Source of the DNA: CAZDQL01 sp964507325
GTDB lineage: Bacteria; Planctomycetota; UBA1135; GCA-002686595
Assembly (NCBI GenBank): GCA_964507325.1
Contig: CAZDQL010000006.1
Coordinates: 1-64,000 of the forward strand
Length of the DNA: 64,000 bases
Reading direction: 5' to 3'
A program made the position numbers and the translations under genes. Of this stretch, positions 62,943-64,000 are shown piece after piece. Every line of letters begins with the position of its first letter. Position 1 is the stretch's first letter. The notes below the pieces were generated by a model. It saw nothing but the letters and a program-made list of their open reading frames with translations, had not been told where the DNA came from and made no database searches.

Positions 62943-64000
62943 ATGAGGTGCGTCCTCCGAGATGGCGCCCTGTTCGCCGCTGCCGTGCTCCTGGTGGCCG
63001 TCCCGCCCGCGGTGGGTCGCGTGATGCCGCCGCCGGACCTGGACCCGGCGCGCTACTCCTCGCCTTCCGGCCGCTACGTCCTGCACGTGGACCCCACCGA
63101 GCGGAACGGCGCAGGGCCGGCGGACTGCCGGCTCGAGAGTGCGGGTGAGACGATCTGGGAGAAGCGTCTGCCCTTCACCTTCCGAGAGGCGGTCGTCTCC
63201 GATGCCGGGCTCTCCTGCGGCTACGCCTACACGGAGGGACGTGGCCAGTTAGAGGGGGGTGAGCTCGTGGTCGCCATGGTCGACTCCAGCGGCGAGGTCG
63301 TGATGCGGGAGGGACACGCGCGCGAGCGGGTCCGCGAGCACCAGCCTGACGGGCCCGTTTGCGTGGGCTTGCACCTCCTGCCCCGGGGACGTCAGGTGAC
63401 CGCCAGGGTGCGCACCGATGGCTCGACATCATCCGAGCTCTGGTGGGTCTACGACCTCGATCGGCGCGCGCGGGCCTGCACCGTGCCGATGAAGTCGACC
63501 GTCGCGGGGGGGGACGACTACTACGGGACGCTCGCTCTGCGCCCCGTGACCGGCACCCCGCTCTTGCTGGTCCAGTGGAGACGTCACTACGGGACGGGAT
63601 TCACGCTCTTCGATGAGAACTTCGTGCCAGTGTGGTGCCTCTCGCTCCCCTCGGACTACAGCGCCGCAGGCACTCGCGAGGTCCCTCTGCCGTACGCGGC
63701 GATGCGCGGCGGCAAGGGCATCCCGCCCTCGGCGCCAGGGACCTTCACGATCTGGCACTTCGCGGACCGTGAGCTCGTGACCTACTCGGCCGCACTGGAA
63801 GACGCACAGTGGCGCATCGAAGAACTCGAACGCCGGCCTCGCGAGTGGCCTGATCGCATCGAGCGGCCACCTCGGGATCCAGGGGACCCAACCCCGATCG
63901 AGCTCGCCCCGCTGGGCGCGATCCTCTTGGGCGTGGAATCGGGAGCCCCGCAGGAGCGTTGGGTGGCCTGGCATCCAGTCGGCGAGGGCATTGAGGGTCT
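62943..64000 (+). CDS. Exported protein of unknown function (3' truncated)
   Basis: The frame is open from ATG 62943 to the window end, at least 352 residues. Residues 8-25 form a signal peptide (ALFAAAVLLVAVPPAVG). The mature part begins PPPDLDPARYSSPSGRYVLHV and is beta-rich, with WWVYDLDRRARACTV and LLVQWRRHYGTGFTLFDE suggesting repeated blade-like strands. No family is recognised. It lies 57 bases after the HExxH gene on the same strand. Confidence 0.75.
   Translation, partial: MRCVLRDGALFAAAVLLVAVPPAVGRVMPPPDLDPARYSSPSGRYVLHVDPTERNGAGPADCRLESAGETIWEKRLPFTFREAVVSDAGLSCGYAYTEGRGQLEGGELVVAMVDSSGEVVMREGHARERVREHQPDGPVCVGLHLLPRGRQVTARVRTDGSTSSELWWVYDLDRRARACTVPMKSTVAGGDDYYGTLALRPVTGTPLLLVQWRRHYGTGFTLFDENFVPVWCLSLPSDYSAAGTREVPLPYAAMRGGKGIPPSAPGTFTIWHFADRELVTYSAALEDAQWRIEELERRPREWPDRIERPPRDPGDPTPIELAPLGAILLGVESGAPQERWVAWHPVGEGIEG

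Noticed and set aside
1..64000. CRISPR arrays, tRNA/rRNA genes, prophage or insertion-sequence transposases
   Set aside because: No regularly spaced repeats, no recognisable structural RNA and no integrase or transposase were found on reading the window.

Overview
The window is a very GC-rich, gene-dense bacterial chromosome segment with 46 recognised protein-coding loci, including two cut by the window edges, one recoded gene and one pseudogene. No rRNA, tRNA, CRISPR array, phage or insertion sequence was seen, and no gene-free stretch exceeds 300 bases. Several families point to Planctomycetota: a DUF1080 lipoprotein, FG-GAP/ASPIC-UnbV proteins, a secreted metzincin with a Cys-containing C-terminal tail, large secreted carboxypeptidase-regulatory-repeat and thioredoxin/TPR proteins, and an acyl-CoA dehydrogenase beside a GPT-like alanine aminotransferase. 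That assignment is an inference, not a database result.

Layout. (1) 1-6441 (+): an operon with an Fe-S subunit, an NrfD-type quinone-interacting membrane subunit, a siroheme synthase fused to a short HemD-like tail, a CoA-disulfide reductase-rhodanese and glutamyl-tRNA reductase. This looks like respiratory sulfur or nitrogen chemistry with its own tetrapyrrole supply. (2) 6407-8795 (-): a sensor kinase with two c-type heme motifs in its periplasmic domain, and its receiver. (3) 9014-15343 (+): a cytidylate-kinase-like/receiver fusion, a membrane kinase, a kinase-like protein with a degenerate ATPase domain, a receiver, a CBS protein and a DASS anion transporter, which look like one signalling and transport unit. 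(4) 15359-22266: a VOC protein, DUF2270, a three-subunit molybdenum hydroxylase, a DUF1080 lipoprotein and Ada. (5) 22213-24954 (-): a phosphotransferase, a predicted selenoprotein and a methyltransferase. (6) 25001-29545: an SGNH/MBOAT acyl-transfer pair, a VOC gene divergent from a tandem HxlR-like regulator, and a CDF transporter. (7) 29693-42397: a thioredoxin/TPR protein, PepT, acyl-CoA dehydrogenase, alanine aminotransferase and three translationally coupled exported TPR or FG-GAP proteins. (8) 42414-47101: CHAD, MsrB-MsrA, a small conserved-looking protein, a broken YejM-like gene and a radical SAM protein with its Cys-rich auxiliary domain at the N terminus. (9) 47110-53816: a MITE-like inverted repeat, then a TetR-controlled TolC/MFP/RND efflux operon. 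(10) 53891-64000: large secreted proteins, a metzincin, a beta-helix protein, a PadR regulator, a HExxH protein and a truncated exported protein.

The strongest novelty candidate is the gene at 23163-24137. An in-frame TGA lies exactly at the first cysteine of a TlpA-like active site (U-P-G-C). It is followed 22 bases later by the loop of a hairpin that fits the bacterial SECIS model. I read this as a selenocysteine-containing thioredoxin-like protein, not a pseudogene.
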